Source: Devosia sp. ZB163 (GTDB lineage Bacteria > Pseudomonadota > Alphaproteobacteria > Rhizobiales > Devosiaceae). From it: 64,000 nt of DNA. The stretch is from the NCBI RefSeq assembly GCF_028613635.1, contig NZ_JAQRMY010000004.1, positions 391,182 to 455,181 on the forward strand, in the 5' to 3' direction. The notes beneath the pieces are model-generated. The model had not been told where the DNA came from. It made no database searches and saw only the letters and a list, made by a program, of their open reading frames with translations. The position numbers and the translations under genes were made by a program. This document shows, piece after piece, positions 8,160-18,089 of this stretch; within the stretch, counting starts at the first letter, position 1; each line of letters starts with the position of its first letter.

Positions 8160-8238
8160 TCACTCGGCGAGTTATCGGATTCCCAACAACTTGCTGCCAT
8201 AAACACGAGGGAAACGATGACCCTCCAGAGGGCCCTCC

Positions 8239-9594
8239 ATGACTGAACTGCTGTCGATCATCCTGGCTGCGGGCGAAGGCACGCGCATGCGCTCGGATAT
8301 CCCGAAGGTCCTGCACCAGGTGGGTGGGCTGCCGATCGTCGGCCATGTCGTGAACGCCGCGATCGGTGCGGGGTCGACGCGCGTCGCGCTCGTCACCGGT
8401 CCGGGACACGACGCGGTCCGCACAGCCATCAGCGCGGCGGCCCCTGCGGTCAAATTCTTCGAACAGCTGGAACGCAAGGGCACGGGCCACGCGGCCTCGA
8501 TGGCCCGCGAGGCCTTCGACGACTTTGATGGCTACATCGCGGTGGTTTACGGGGACCACCCGCTGCTCCGCCCGGAGAACTTTCAGGGTGTCCTCGATCG
8601 ACTGGATGACGGCTGGGACGCGGCGATCCTGGGCTTCGAGCCTCGCGATACACTCACTTATGGCCGGCTGATCACAGACGGTGACCGGCTGCTCGCTATC
8701 CGTGAGCACAAGGACGCCACGCCCGCCGAGCGCGAGATCGGGCTCTGCAACGCCTGCATCCTGACGTTCCGCGCGGAAGTGTTCCGCTCCCTGATCGACA
8801 AGCTCGACGCGAACAACGCGGCTGGGGAGTACTACCTCACCGACCTGGTCGAGCTTGCCAATGCGGCTGGCTACAAGGTCAGCTATGCCGTAGCGCCGGA
8901 AGTGGACGTGATGGGCGTCAACGACCGCGCTCAGCTCGCTCGCGCCGAGGCGCAGTTCCAGGAGCTGCGGCGCGACGATTTCATGAAGGCGGGGGTTACG
9001 CTGAAGGATCCATCGACGGTCTATTTCAGCTACGACACCGAGATCGGCCGCGACGTGACGATCTTCCCCAACGTGGTCTTCGGGCCGGGCGTGAAAATTG
9101 CCGATGGTGTCGAGATCCGCGCCTTCTGCGATATCGAAGGGGCGACGATCGGGTCGGGTTCGACCATTGGTCCGTTCGCTCGCATGCGTGGGGGCGCCGA
9201 GCTTGGCGACGCCGTGCATATCGGCAACTTCGTCGAGGTAAAGAACGCGGTCATCCATGACGGCGTGAAGGCCGGTCACCTGAGCTATCTCGGCGACGCC
9301 GAGATCGGCGCCAAGACCAACATCGGCGCGGGGACCATCACCTGCAACTATGACGGCGTGAACAAGTCCAAGACGACGATCGGGGCGAATGCCTTCATCG
9401 GCTCGAACTCGTCGCTGGTCGCTCCGGTGACCATCGGGGACGGCGCCTACATTGCCTCGGGAAGCGTCATCACCAAGGACGTGGAACCGGATGCGCTGGC
9501 CCTGGGCCGGGCGCGGCAGGAAAACAAGGCGGGGTACGCGCCCAAGCTCAAGGCGCGCGCCGAAGCGATCAAGCGAGCAAGGTCGGGCAAGTAG
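8239..9594 (+). CDS. glmU: Bifunctional GlmU: GlcN-1-P acetyltransferase / GlcNAc-1-P uridylyltransferase
   Basis: GlmU makes UDP-N-acetylglucosamine from glucosamine-1-phosphate in two steps, feeding peptidoglycan and lipid A. The N-terminal pyrophosphorylase shows LAAGEGTRM at residues 9-17 with K23 of IPKVLH, and a YGDHPLL metal motif. From about residue 245 the left-handed beta-helix of hexapeptide repeats follows, including GHLSYLGDAEIG and the NYDG segment of the acetyltransferase site. The length of 451 is standard. glmS follows after 13 bases, so the two UDP-GlcNAc genes form an operon. Confidence 0.98.
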   Translation: MTELLSIILAAGEGTRMRSDIPKVLHQVGGLPIVGHVVNAAIGAGSTRVALVTGPGHDAVRTAISAAAPAVKFFEQLERKGTGHAASMAREAFDDFDGYIAVVYGDHPLLRPENFQGVLDRLDDGWDAAILGFEPRDTLTYGRLITDGDRLLAIREHKDATPAEREIGLCNACILTFRAEVFRSLIDKLDANNAAGEYYLTDLVELANAAGYKVSYAVAPEVDVMGVNDRAQLARAEAQFQELRRDDFMKAGVTLKDPSTVYFSYDTEIGRDVTIFPNVVFGPGVKIADGVEIRAFCDIEGATIGSGSTIGPFARMRGGAELGDAVHIGNFVEVKNAVIHDGVKAGHLSYLGDAEIGAKTNIGAGTITCNYDGVNKSKTTIGANAFIGSNSSLVAPVTIGDGAYIASGSVITKDVEPDALALGRARQENKAGYAPKLKARAEAIKRARSGK

Positions 9595-9607
9595 GAGAGA
9601 GCCTCAC

Positions 9608-11434
9608 ATGTGCGGCATTGTCGGGATTATCGGGGTCGAACCGGTCGCGCCGCGGCTGGTGGATGCGCTCAAGCGGCTGGAGTATCGCGGCTACGACAGT
9701 GCGGGCGTGGCGACGCTCGAAGCCGGCCAGATCAGCCGGCGGCGGGCCGAAGGCAAGCTCGGGAACCTGCAGGCGAGGCTGAACTTCGAGCCGCTGGCGG
9801 GCAATATCGGCATCGGCCATACGCGCTGGGCCACTCATGGTGCGCCGACCGAGGGCAATGCCCATCCGCATGCGACCGAGAAGGTCGCCGTGGTCCACAA
9901 CGGCATCATCGAGAACTTTCGCGAACTGCTCGCGGACCTTGCCGGGGACGGTTACCTGCCCCGGACACAGACCGATACGGAATCGGTGGCGCTGTGGGTG
10001 ACGCGCGAGCTCGACCGCGGCCTCGACCCCGAGATGGCGGTGGCGCGAACGCTGAAGCAGCTGCGCGGCGCCTTCGCTCTCGCCTTCATGTTCAAGGGCG
10101 AGGAAGCGCTGCTGATCGCGGCACGGAGTGGCGCGCCACTAGCCATCGGCTTCGGCACGACCGAGATGTACCTGGGGTCGGACGCAATGGCGCTGGCCCC
10201 GTTCACGTCGCGGCTGAGCTACCTGCTCGATGGCGACTGGGCCGTGCTGACCAAGGGCGGTGTCACCATCCGCGATGGGTCCGATGCGATCGTACAGCGG
10301 GAGATGCTGGTCTCCGCGGCCTCGGCGCTGCTGGTCGACAAGGGCAACCACCGGCACTTCATGGCCAAGGAGATCTACGAGCAGCCCGAGACCGTCTCGC
10401 ACACGCTCAGCCACTATGTGGACATGGGCGCCGAGAGGGTGGCGCTGCGCGAGAGCCTGCCGTTCGACTTCGCCGGTCTCACGCGGCTGACCATCTCGGC
10501 CTGCGGGACGGCGTCCTATGCCGGTATCGTTGCGAAGTACTGGTTCGAGCGCTATGCGCGACTCCCAGTGGATGTCGATGTGGCGTCCGAGTTCCGCTAT
10601 CGCGAGCCACCGCTGGAAGAAGGCGGATTGAGCCTCTTCATCTCCCAGTCGGGCGAGACGGCGGATACGCTGGCGGCGCTGCGCTACTGCGCGCGGGAAG
10701 GCCAGCACATCGCCTCGCTGCTGAACTCGCCCGAGTCGACCATGGCGCGCGAGAGCCAGGTCGTGTTCCCGACGCTGTGCGGGCCCGAGATCGGCGTCGC
10801 CTCCACCAAGGCGTTCACGGCGCAACTGACGGCCCTCGCGAGCCTCGCGATCGCGGCTGGCGTCGCGCGCGGCAAGATCGACAGGGCTCGGGAGGCGGAG
10901 CTGGTGCGCAGCCTCACCTCGCTGCCGGCGGCGATCTCGGCGGCGCTGGCGCTCGAGGGGCAGGTCGAGGATATCGCCAAGCGCCTGTCGAAGGCCAAGG
11001 ACGTGCTCTATCTCGGCCGCGGGCAGATGTTCCCGATTGCGCTCGAAGGTGCGCTGAAGCTCAAGGAGATCAGCTATATCCATGCCGAGGCCTATGCTGC
11101 AGGCGAACTGAAGCATGGGCCGATCGCGCTGGTCGACGAGCTGATGCCGGTAATCGTCGTCGCGCCTTCGGACGAACTGATGGAGAAGACGCTCTCGAAC
11201 ATGCAGGAGGTCGCGGCGCGTGGCGGCAAGATCATCCTGATCACGGACGAAGAGGGGGCTGCCAAGGTCGGGCACGGCGTGGACGATATCCTCGTGCTGC
11301 CCAAGGTCTCGAGCTTCGTCGCGCCAATCCTTGCGACAATCCCGGTGCAGTTGCTGGCCTATCACACTGCGACCTTCATGGGCACGGACGTGGACCAGCC
11401 GCGCAATCTCGCCAAGAGCGTGACGGTTGAATAA
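9608..11434 (+). CDS. glmS: Glutamine-fructose-6-phosphate aminotransferase (isomerizing)
   Basis: GlmS converts fructose-6-phosphate and glutamine to glucosamine-6-phosphate, the entry step of amino-sugar synthesis. The ATG at 9608 follows AGGAGAGA and places the nucleophile Cys directly after Met (MCGIVGIIG). The glutaminase domain fills about the first 240 residues, followed by two SIS sugar-isomerase domains (SQSGETADT, CGPEIGVASTKAF) and the conserved end PRNLAKSVTVE. The length is 608. No glmS ribozyme or other leader can fit in the 13-base gap after glmU, so expression probably depends on the glmU promoter. Confidence 0.98.
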   Translation: MCGIVGIIGVEPVAPRLVDALKRLEYRGYDSAGVATLEAGQISRRRAEGKLGNLQARLNFEPLAGNIGIGHTRWATHGAPTEGNAHPHATEKVAVVHNGIIENFRELLADLAGDGYLPRTQTDTESVALWVTRELDRGLDPEMAVARTLKQLRGAFALAFMFKGEEALLIAARSGAPLAIGFGTTEMYLGSDAMALAPFTSRLSYLLDGDWAVLTKGGVTIRDGSDAIVQREMLVSAASALLVDKGNHRHFMAKEIYEQPETVSHTLSHYVDMGAERVALRESLPFDFAGLTRLTISACGTASYAGIVAKYWFERYARLPVDVDVASEFRYREPPLEEGGLSLFISQSGETADTLAALRYCAREGQHIASLLNSPESTMARESQVVFPTLCGPEIGVASTKAFTAQLTALASLAIAAGVARGKIDRAREAELVRSLTSLPAAISAALALEGQVEDIAKRLSKAKDVLYLGRGQMFPIALEGALKLKEISYIHAEAYAAGELKHGPIALVDELMPVIVVAPSDELMEKTLSNMQEVAARGGKIILITDEEGAAKVGHGVDDILVLPKVSSFVAPILATIPVQLLAYHTATFMGTDVDQPRNLAKSVTVE

Positions 11435-11813
11435 GCCGTTCTTCGAGCAGGGGCCCGAGCGGAACGTCCTGGGCGGGCCGCTGGAGCTCTGCTCGATGAA
11501 CCCGCTGACCGGGTTCTTTCGCAACGGCCATTGCGTCACGGGGCCGATGGACGAGGGGCGCCACACGGTCTGCGCGGTAATGACCGACGCGTTCCTCGCC
11601 TTCTCGAAGTCGCGCGGGAACGATCTGTCGACGCCGATGCCGGAATACGCTTTTCCGGGTCTCAAGAGTGGCGACCGCTGGTGCCTCGTGGCGCTGCGCT
11701 GGGTCGAGGCGCTGGAGGCCGGCATGGCGCCGCAGGTGGTGCTGAAGTCCACGCACCAGTCGGTGCTGAAGTACGTGGAGATCGACGTGCTGAGAAAGTA
11801 CGCGGTCGACTGA
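11427..11813 (+). CDS. DUF2237 family protein
   Basis: The 128-residue protein matches the DUF2237 pattern: NVLGGPLELCS, TGFFRNGHC, the HTVCAVMT segment, GNDLSTPMPE, FPGLKSGDRWCLVALRW and a final VLKYVEIDVL. Function is unknown, although conserved Cys and His residues could bind metal. It is read from a TTG at 11427 that overlaps the glmS stop by eight bases; a later ATG at 11495 would delete the conserved N-terminal block. Coupling to glmS is likely, but a role in amino-sugar metabolism is only inference. Confidence 0.85.
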   Translation: MNKPFFEQGPERNVLGGPLELCSMNPLTGFFRNGHCVTGPMDEGRHTVCAVMTDAFLAFSKSRGNDLSTPMPEYAFPGLKSGDRWCLVALRWVEALEAGMAPQVVLKSTHQSVLKYVEIDVLRKYAVD

Positions 11814-11866
11814 GGGGCGTCGGGGCTGGGGGCTGTCGGTGATCGCAGCGCCTCACCCTCCCTCAA

Positions 11867-11889
11867 TCCCTCCCCTCAAGGGGGAGGGA
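11867..11889. repeat. REP-like palindrome between convergent genes
   Basis: TCCCTCCCC at 11867-11875 pairs with GGGGAGGGA at 11881-11889 around a TCAAG loop. C-rich flanks (CCTCACCCTCCC) extend the pattern on the left. Palindromes of this type recur between convergent genes in Hyphomicrobiales genomes. Here it lies between DUF2237 and recG and may help end both transcripts. Confidence 0.6.
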
Positions 11890-11946
11890 GGCAGAGCCTG
11901 AGATAACCCACCGGACCACTACTGCCCGCCGGCTTCTGATCCTGCC

Positions 11947-14055
11947 TCACCCCGCTCGGAGGAGGGGAATCGCAAGGTCCTTGCGGAACAGGTAGAGCAG
12001 GATGCGGAGCGCATCGCCATCTGCACCGGTCAGTCCGGGGTTACGGGTGAGAAATGCCTTGGCGTCGTCGTGGGCCCATTCGAGCAGGTGGCGGTGCACG
12101 TCGGGGACAGCGAGGTGGTAGCCGGGCATGCCGGACTGGCGGGTGCCGAGGACGTCGCCCTGGCCGCGCAGCTCGAGGTCCTTCTCGGCGATCTCGAACC
12201 CATCCTCGGTGCGCTTGATGGTGTCGAGGCGGGCCTGGGCTGTCTCGCTGAGCGGTTCCTTGTAGAGGAGCAGGCAGGCGGAGCGCTGGGTGCCGCGACC
12301 GACACGGCCGCGCAGCTGGTGGAGCTGGGCGAGGCCGAAGCGCTCGGCGTGCTCGATGATCATGATGGTGGCGTTGGGGACGTCGACGCCGACTTCGATG
12401 ACGGTGGTGGCGACGAGGATCTTGGCCTCGTTGCGCTGGAAGCGGTCCATCGCCTCCTGCTTGGCGGCGGCGCTCATGCGCCCGTGGATGAGGACCACCT
12501 GGTCGCCGAAGACCTTCTTCAGCTCGGCAAAGCGGTCTTCGGCCGCAACGACCTCGAGCGTCTCGCTCTCCTCGACGAGAGGGCAGACCCAGAAGGCCTG
12601 CGCGCCCTCGTCGATGCGCGACTTCAGCCGCTGGACGACGCGGTCGTACTCCGCGATCGAGAGGACGGCGGTGTCGATCGGCTGCCGGCCGCGCGGTTTT
12701 TCGCGCAGGATGCTGACGGCCATGTCGCCGAAGTGCGTGAGCACCAGCGTGCGCGGGATCGGGGTGGCGGTCATGACGAGCAGGTCGGCGTGCGAGCCCT
12801 TCTCGCTGAGGGCGAGGCGCTGGTGGACGCCGAAGCGGTGCTGCTCGTCGACGACGGTGAGCCCGAGGTTGTGGAACTCCACGCCGGACTGGAACAGGGC
12901 ATGCGTGCCGACGGCGATGTGGCTTTCGCCGGTGCGCAGGCGTTCCAGGGCGGCGCGGCGGTCGCCGGCGGGCATCTTGCCGGTAAGCAGCTCGATGGCG
13001 AGGCCCGCCTTCACGCAGATCGGGGCGAGTGAGCGGTAATGCTGCGCGGCGAGAAGCTCGGTCGGCGCCATCATGGCGGACTGGGCGCCGCTCTCGGCTA
13101 CCGCCGCCATGGCCATCAGGGCGACCACGGTCTTGCCGGCGCCGACGTCGCCCTGGACGAGGCGGGACATGCGCTCGGAGGCCGCGAGGTCGTGCCGGAT
13201 GTCCTCGACGGCGAGGCGCTGGCCTTCAGTGAGGGTGTAGGGCAGGGTGGCGGCTACGGCCGAGGTGATCTCGCCGGTGAAGGTGCGGGCGATGCCGCGC
13301 GGCGCCACCAGTTGCGAGCGGACGATGAGCAGGGCCAACTGGCCGGCCAGGTATTCATCGTAGGCGAGGCGCATCCGGTTCGGCGACCAAAGCTGCGCGT
13401 CGTCAGGCGTTTCGGGGGCGTGCGAGCCGGACATGGCGGCGCGGAAGGTCGGCCAGCCGAACTCGACGATGCGCTCGGCGGGCATCCACTCGGGCAGGTC
13501 AGGCAGGGTGTCGAGCACCTGCCGGGTGAGCTTGATGAGGGCGCGTGAGCTGAGGCCGTGAGTGAGCGGGTAGACCGGCTCGACCAGGGGCATGTCCTCG
13601 AATTTGTCGACTTCGACGACGTAGTCGGGATGGGTGATCTGCTTTTCGCCCTGGAAGAAGCCGATGGTGCCCGAGACGTAGCGGGTTTCCCCGACGGGCA
13701 GGAGCTTTTCGACCCAGCCGCCCTGGGCGCGGAAGTAGACGAGCTGGATTTCGCCGGTCTCGTCGTGGGCGAAGACGCGATGCGGCACGTTCGGGCGGCC
13801 GCGCGGCGGCGGCTGATGCCGGTCGATGTGGAGCATCAGCGTCGCGATGTTGTTGTGTACGGCATTGGCGATGCCCTCCATGCGGCGGCGGTCGACGACG
13901 CCGGTCGGCATGTGCATCAGGAGGTCGAGCGCGATCGCTTCCTGCCCTTCGGGTGCGCCGAAGAAGCGGGTGAGCAGGGCCGATAGCTGCGGGCCCACAC
14001 CCTTGATCGAGTGCAGCGAGCGGAACAGCGGATCGAGGATCGGGGGACGCGCCAT
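11947..14055 (-). CDS. recG: ATP-dependent DNA helicase RecG
   Basis: RecG regresses stalled replication forks and processes branched DNA. The 702-residue product has the N-terminal wedge/OB region, then superfamily 2 helicase motifs: GDVGAGKT at about 300-307, the DEQHRFG box, TATPIPRT and the late GRVGRGTQRS motif. Length is normal. It stands alone on the minus strand, convergent with DUF2237 and divergent from sdhE-mfd, a common alphaproteobacterial arrangement. Confidence 0.97.
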   Translation of the reverse strand: MARPPILDPLFRSLHSIKGVGPQLSALLTRFFGAPEGQEAIALDLLMHMPTGVVDRRRMEGIANAVHNNIATLMLHIDRHQPPPRGRPNVPHRVFAHDETGEIQLVYFRAQGGWVEKLLPVGETRYVSGTIGFFQGEKQITHPDYVVEVDKFEDMPLVEPVYPLTHGLSSRALIKLTRQVLDTLPDLPEWMPAERIVEFGWPTFRAAMSGSHAPETPDDAQLWSPNRMRLAYDEYLAGQLALLIVRSQLVAPRGIARTFTGEITSAVAATLPYTLTEGQRLAVEDIRHDLAASERMSRLVQGDVGAGKTVVALMAMAAVAESGAQSAMMAPTELLAAQHYRSLAPICVKAGLAIELLTGKMPAGDRRAALERLRTGESHIAVGTHALFQSGVEFHNLGLTVVDEQHRFGVHQRLALSEKGSHADLLVMTATPIPRTLVLTHFGDMAVSILREKPRGRQPIDTAVLSIAEYDRVVQRLKSRIDEGAQAFWVCPLVEESETLEVVAAEDRFAELKKVFGDQVVLIHGRMSAAAKQEAMDRFQRNEAKILVATTVIEVGVDVPNATIMIIEHAERFGLAQLHQLRGRVGRGTQRSACLLLYKEPLSETAQARLDTIKRTEDGFEIAEKDLELRGQGDVLGTRQSGMPGYHLAVPDVHRHLLEWAHDDAKAFLTRNPGLTGADGDALRILLYLFRKDLAIPLLRAG

Positions 14056-14197
14056 GCCGCCAATGTGCCGGGCAAAGGGAAACGGTCAAGCCCGAGCTGA
14101 TTGTGGAATGCCTGCGCGGACAATCCACTGCAGCTTCGTGGACACCCCGGCGACAAAGGGGTAAACAGCCTCTCCCATCTCCCGAGACGACCCGCTC

Positions 14198-14479
14198 ATG
14201 GCCCTCCAAAAAGACGCCGGTGAAGATTCTGCTATGCGGCTCCGCCGGATGCGCTATCGCGCCTGGCATCGCGGGACCAAGGAAATGGACCTGCTGCTGG
14301 GCCCGTATGCCGACGCCCGGCTGGTTGAAATGGACGGCTCGGAACTGGACCGCTTCGAGGCAATTCTCGAGGAACTGGACACCGACCTCCTCAAGTGGCT
14401 GACCGGGCAGGAGCCCGCGCCGGCAGACGCCGACCACGCATTGCTCGCCGACCTCCTTCGCTTCCGGATCGCCAAATGA
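14198..14479 (+). CDS. sdhE: FAD assembly factor SdhE
   Basis: SdhE helps attach FAD covalently to succinate dehydrogenase SdhA in the cytoplasm. The 93-residue protein carries the family signature RGTKEMD (about residues 25-31) in a compact helical domain, followed by the FEAILEELD and LLKWLTG helices. Its stop overlaps the mfd start (ATGA), so the two are translated together. Pairing of recG, sdhE and mfd is commonly seen in Hyphomicrobiales. Confidence 0.95.
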   Translation: MALQKDAGEDSAMRLRRMRYRAWHRGTKEMDLLLGPYADARLVEMDGSELDRFEAILEELDTDLLKWLTGQEPAPADADHALLADLLRFRIAK

Positions 14480-17400
14480 CGGATCAACGCGCCGACCGCA
14501 CGATTTCCAACGTTCCCGACGGGATGCAGCCGGTGGTGTTCGCCCGGCTGGTCGAGGAGAGGTTGAGGGCAGCGCCGGATGCTCAGGTGAGCGCCGTGTT
14601 TGTCGCGCGCGATGGACGGCGCCTGCAGCGCATGGCCGAAATTCTCGAGCAGCTGATGCCGGGGCACCAGATCCTGACGCTGCCGGCGTGGGACTGCCTG
14701 CCGTACGATCGCGTGTCTCCGAACGGGGTTACCATCGCTGCGAGAATGACCACACTCTCGACGCTGGCGAGCGGTGCGGCCAAGGGGGCGATTGTCCTCA
14801 CTGCCGTCAATGCGCTGGTGCAGAAGCTCGCGCCTCGCGATGTCGTCGCGGGCATGAGCTTTGCCGCGGCGGCGGGGCAGGTGGTCGACAGCGAAAAGCT
14901 GATCGGGTGGGCGGCCGGAAATGGCTACCTGCGTGTTCCGACGGTGCGCGAGGCGGGTGAGTATGCCGTGCGCGGCGGGCTGGTCGATCTGTACCCCGCA
15001 GGCGCCGAGACGCCGCTGCGGTTCGACTTCTTCGGGCGGCAGCTCGAGACGATCCGCACTTTCGATCCGGACAGCCAGCGTACGACGGGCAACATCAAGC
15101 ACGTCGCGCTGGCGCCGATGAGCGAGGTGCTGCTGAGTGACGAGGCGATCAAGCGCTTCCGCGCGCGCTACACCACGATGTTCGGCGGCAACACGGTGGA
15201 CGATCCGCTTTACGCGGCGGTGAGCGCCGGCCAGCGCTATCCGGGTGTGGAGCACTGGCTGCCGTTCTTCTACGAGGAACTCGACCACCTCACGGCCTAT
15301 GTCGATGGCGCGCCGCTGGTTTTCGACGACCAGGCGAAGGAAGCGTTCATCGACCGGCAGGCGCAGGTGGCGGACTACTACCAGGCGCGCGACGATGCGC
15401 GGAACGAGAAGCAGTCGGGGCAGGGCGCCGCGCCGTACAAGCCTGTACCGCCCGAGTATCTCTATGAGATGACCCGGCCGATCTACGCGCTGGCAGCCGA
15501 CAACGCCGTGGTCCAGCTTTCTCCGTTCACGGCCCCCGACAGCAAGAAGGGCGACGACGCCGGTGGGCGCGTGGCGCCGAGCTTTGCGGCCGAGCGGCAG
15601 GCGCAGGACGTCAACCTGTTCGAGTCCGTAGTGAAGCTGTTCCAGACGCAGCGGAAGGCGGGACGAAAGACCATCATCGCCTGCTGGTCGGAGGGCTCGC
15701 GCGACCGCATGGCGCAGGTGCTGGCCGACCATGGCCTCGCGCATCCGCGCATGGCCGAGAACTGGCGCGACGCCGAGACGACGTCTGCCGAGACCACGGC
15801 GCTGGTGGTGCTGGGACTCGAGACCGGCTTCCAGACGGACGACATGCTGGTGCTGTCGGAGCAGGACATCCTTGGCGAGCGGCTGCTGCGGCCGCAGAAG
15901 CGCAAGCGCGCCTCGGACGCACTGACGGAGGCGGCGGGTCTCGCTGCCGGTGACCTCGTCGTTCACGTCGACCACGGAATCGGGCGGTTCCTCGGCCTCA
16001 AGACGATCGAGGTCCAGAACGCGCCGCACGACTGCGTGGAGATCGAGTACGCCGGGAACACCAAGCTCTACCTTCCGGTCGAAAACATCGAGCTGCTGTC
16101 GCGCTATGGCTCGGACTCGATCTCCGAGCTGGACAAGCTCGGTGGCGTTGCATGGCAGGCCAAGAAGAGCCGGCTGAAGAAGCGCATCCGCGAGATGGCG
16201 GATCAGCTCATCAAGATCGCGGCGCAGCGGCAACTGCTCACGGTCGACCCGATCGACCTGCCGCATGGGCTCTACGAGGAATTTGCGGCTCGCTTCCCGT
16301 ACGACGAGACTGAGGACCAGCTTGCGGCGATTGCTGCCGTGTTCGAGGACCTGGCTTCGGGTCGCGTCATGGACCGGCTCGTCTGCGGTGACGTCGGCTT
16401 CGGCAAGACCGAGGTGGCGCTGCGCGCGGCGTTCGCCGTGGCGATGTCGGGCCGGCAGGTGGCGGTGGTCGTACCGACGACACTGCTGTCGCGGCAGCAC
16501 TTCAGGACCTTCACCGAGCGCTTCTCCGGGCTGCCGCTGCGCATCCGCCAGGCCTCGCGGCTGGTCAACGCCAGCGAGCTCAAGGGCACCAAGGAGGAGC
16601 TCGCCAAGGGAACTGTCGATATCGTCGTGGGTACGCACGCGCTGCTCTCGAAGTCGATACAGTTCAAGGACCTGGGGCTGCTCATTATCGACGAGGAGCA
16701 GCATTTCGGTGTGGGGCACAAGGAGCGCCTCAAGGAGCTCAAGGGCAACGTCCACGTCTTGACACTGACGGCGACGCCGATCCCGCGGACGCTGCAGCTG
16801 GCGCTCACGGGCGTTCGCGACCTGTCGCTGCTGGCTACGCCGCCGGTGGACCGGCTGGCGGTGCGTACGTTCATTTCGCCCTTCGACACGCTCAGCGTGC
16901 GCGAGGCGCTGCTGCGCGAGAAGTATCGGGGCGGGCAGGCGTTCTACGTCGTCCCCAAGATCAAGGACCAGCCGGATATCGCCGAGTTCCTGCGCCAGCA
17001 TGTGCCGGAGATCAGCTACGTGGTGGCCAATGGCCAGATGCCGCCGGGCGAGCTCGACGACATCATGAACAACTTCTACGACGGCAAGTTCGACGTGCTG
17101 GTGTCGACGACGATCGTCGAGTCCGGCCTCGACATCCCCAATGCCAACACGCTGGTGGTGCACCGGGCCGACAATTTCGGGCTGGCGCAGCTCTACCAGA
17201 TCCGCGGGCGTATCGGGCGGGCCAAGCAGCGTGCCTATGCGCTGTTCACGGTGCCGCCCGACCGCAAGCTCAACGACACGGCCGAGAGGCGCCTCACGGT
17301 GTTGCAGTCGCTGGAGACGCTCGGTGCGGGCTTCCAGCTCGCGAGCCACGATCTCGACATCCGCGGCGCCGGCAACCTGCTGGGCGAGGAGCAGTCGGGG

Positions 17401-17976
17401 CACATCCGCGAGGTCGGGTTCGAGCTTTACCAGGCGATGCTGGAGGAGGCGGTGGCGGCGCTGCGCGACGGCGATGTCGAGTACGAGGACCGCAACGAGT
17501 GGAGCCCGACGATCTCGCTCGGCATGCCGGTGATGATCCCGGAGCACTACGTGCCCGACCTGCAACTGAGGATGCAGCTCTATCGGCGTCTTGGCGACCT
17601 GACGGATGCGCGCGAGATCGATGCTGCGGGCGCGGAACTGATCGACCGGTTCGGGCCGTTGCCGGAGGAGGTCGAGGCACTGCTCAAGGTGATCCTCGTC
17701 AAGTCGCTCTGCCGTACGGCCAATGTGGAGAAGGTCGATGCCGGGCCGAAGGGTGCCGTGATCACCCTGCGGCACAACGAGTTCCCGAATCCGGCCGGGC
17801 TGGTGCGCCTCGTGTCCGATCCGGGCATGTCGGTGCGCATCAAGCCTGATCAGAAACTTGTGTTCAGCAGGGACTGGCCAACACCGGAAGCGCGGCTAAA
17901 GGGTACGGCGGCAATCCTCTCCAAGATGGCGCGACTGGCGACGGAATCGAGCGTTGCGGCAACACTGGCCGGTTAA
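14476..17976 (+). CDS. mfd: Transcription-repair coupling factor Mfd
   Basis: Mfd removes RNA polymerase stalled at DNA lesions and recruits UvrA for repair. The 1166-residue protein shows the UvrB-like N-terminal part (LPAWDCLPYDRVSP), the CarD-like RNA-polymerase-interaction domain at about 485-560 (GDLVVHVDHGIGRFLGL), then translocase motifs: GDVGFGKTEVALR near 638, DEEQHFG near 739 and TATPIPRT near 768. The C-terminal TRCF domain follows. The ATG at 14476 overlaps the sdhE stop, which decides it over upstream in-frame starts. Confidence 0.97.
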   Translation: MTDQRADRTISNVPDGMQPVVFARLVEERLRAAPDAQVSAVFVARDGRRLQRMAEILEQLMPGHQILTLPAWDCLPYDRVSPNGVTIAARMTTLSTLASGAAKGAIVLTAVNALVQKLAPRDVVAGMSFAAAAGQVVDSEKLIGWAAGNGYLRVPTVREAGEYAVRGGLVDLYPAGAETPLRFDFFGRQLETIRTFDPDSQRTTGNIKHVALAPMSEVLLSDEAIKRFRARYTTMFGGNTVDDPLYAAVSAGQRYPGVEHWLPFFYEELDHLTAYVDGAPLVFDDQAKEAFIDRQAQVADYYQARDDARNEKQSGQGAAPYKPVPPEYLYEMTRPIYALAADNAVVQLSPFTAPDSKKGDDAGGRVAPSFAAERQAQDVNLFESVVKLFQTQRKAGRKTIIACWSEGSRDRMAQVLADHGLAHPRMAENWRDAETTSAETTALVVLGLETGFQTDDMLVLSEQDILGERLLRPQKRKRASDALTEAAGLAAGDLVVHVDHGIGRFLGLKTIEVQNAPHDCVEIEYAGNTKLYLPVENIELLSRYGSDSISELDKLGGVAWQAKKSRLKKRIREMADQLIKIAAQRQLLTVDPIDLPHGLYEEFAARFPYDETEDQLAAIAAVFEDLASGRVMDRLVCGDVGFGKTEVALRAAFAVAMSGRQVAVVVPTTLLSRQHFRTFTERFSGLPLRIRQASRLVNASELKGTKEELAKGTVDIVVGTHALLSKSIQFKDLGLLIIDEEQHFGVGHKERLKELKGNVHVLTLTATPIPRTLQLALTGVRDLSLLATPPVDRLAVRTFISPFDTLSVREALLREKYRGGQAFYVVPKIKDQPDIAEFLRQHVPEISYVVANGQMPPGELDDIMNNFYDGKFDVLVSTTIVESGLDIPNANTLVVHRADNFGLAQLYQIRGRIGRAKQRAYALFTVPPDRKLNDTAERRLTVLQSLETLGAGFQLASHDLDIRGAGNLLGEEQSGHIREVGFELYQAMLEEAVAALRDGDVEYEDRNEWSPTISLGMPVMIPEHYVPDLQLRMQLYRRLGDLTDAREIDAAGAELIDRFGPLPEEVEALLKVILVKSLCRTANVEKVDAGPKGAVITLRHNEFPNPAGLVRLVSDPGMSVRIKPDQKLVFSRDWPTPEARLKGTAAILSKMARLATESSVAATLAG

Positions 17977-18013
17977 GAGCTTCCGGAAGTCTGCTCGGCC
18001 ATGCTATTGCCCG

Positions 18014-18041
18014 AATTCGTGCATTGAACAGCGCACGAATT
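18014..18041. promoter_or_regulatory. Inverted repeat in the ialB leader
   Basis: AATTCGTGC (18014-18022) and GCACGAATT (18033-18041) are a perfect 9-bp inverted repeat with a 10-base gap, 48 bases upstream of the ialB start. The AT-containing arms stand out from the GC-rich background. It could be an operator for a dimeric regulator or a 5' UTR hairpin. Confidence 0.4.
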
Positions 18042-18089
18042 AGGGTGGCCGGGAGAGTCACCGATGGTAGGACACCACAAGGAAAATCA

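Noticed and set aside
14254-17775. Very long open frame antisense to mfd
   Set aside because: The frame is open because the coding strand avoids stops in GC-rich codon use; its product is Arg/His/Leu-rich with no domains, while mfd on the other strand has every expected motif.
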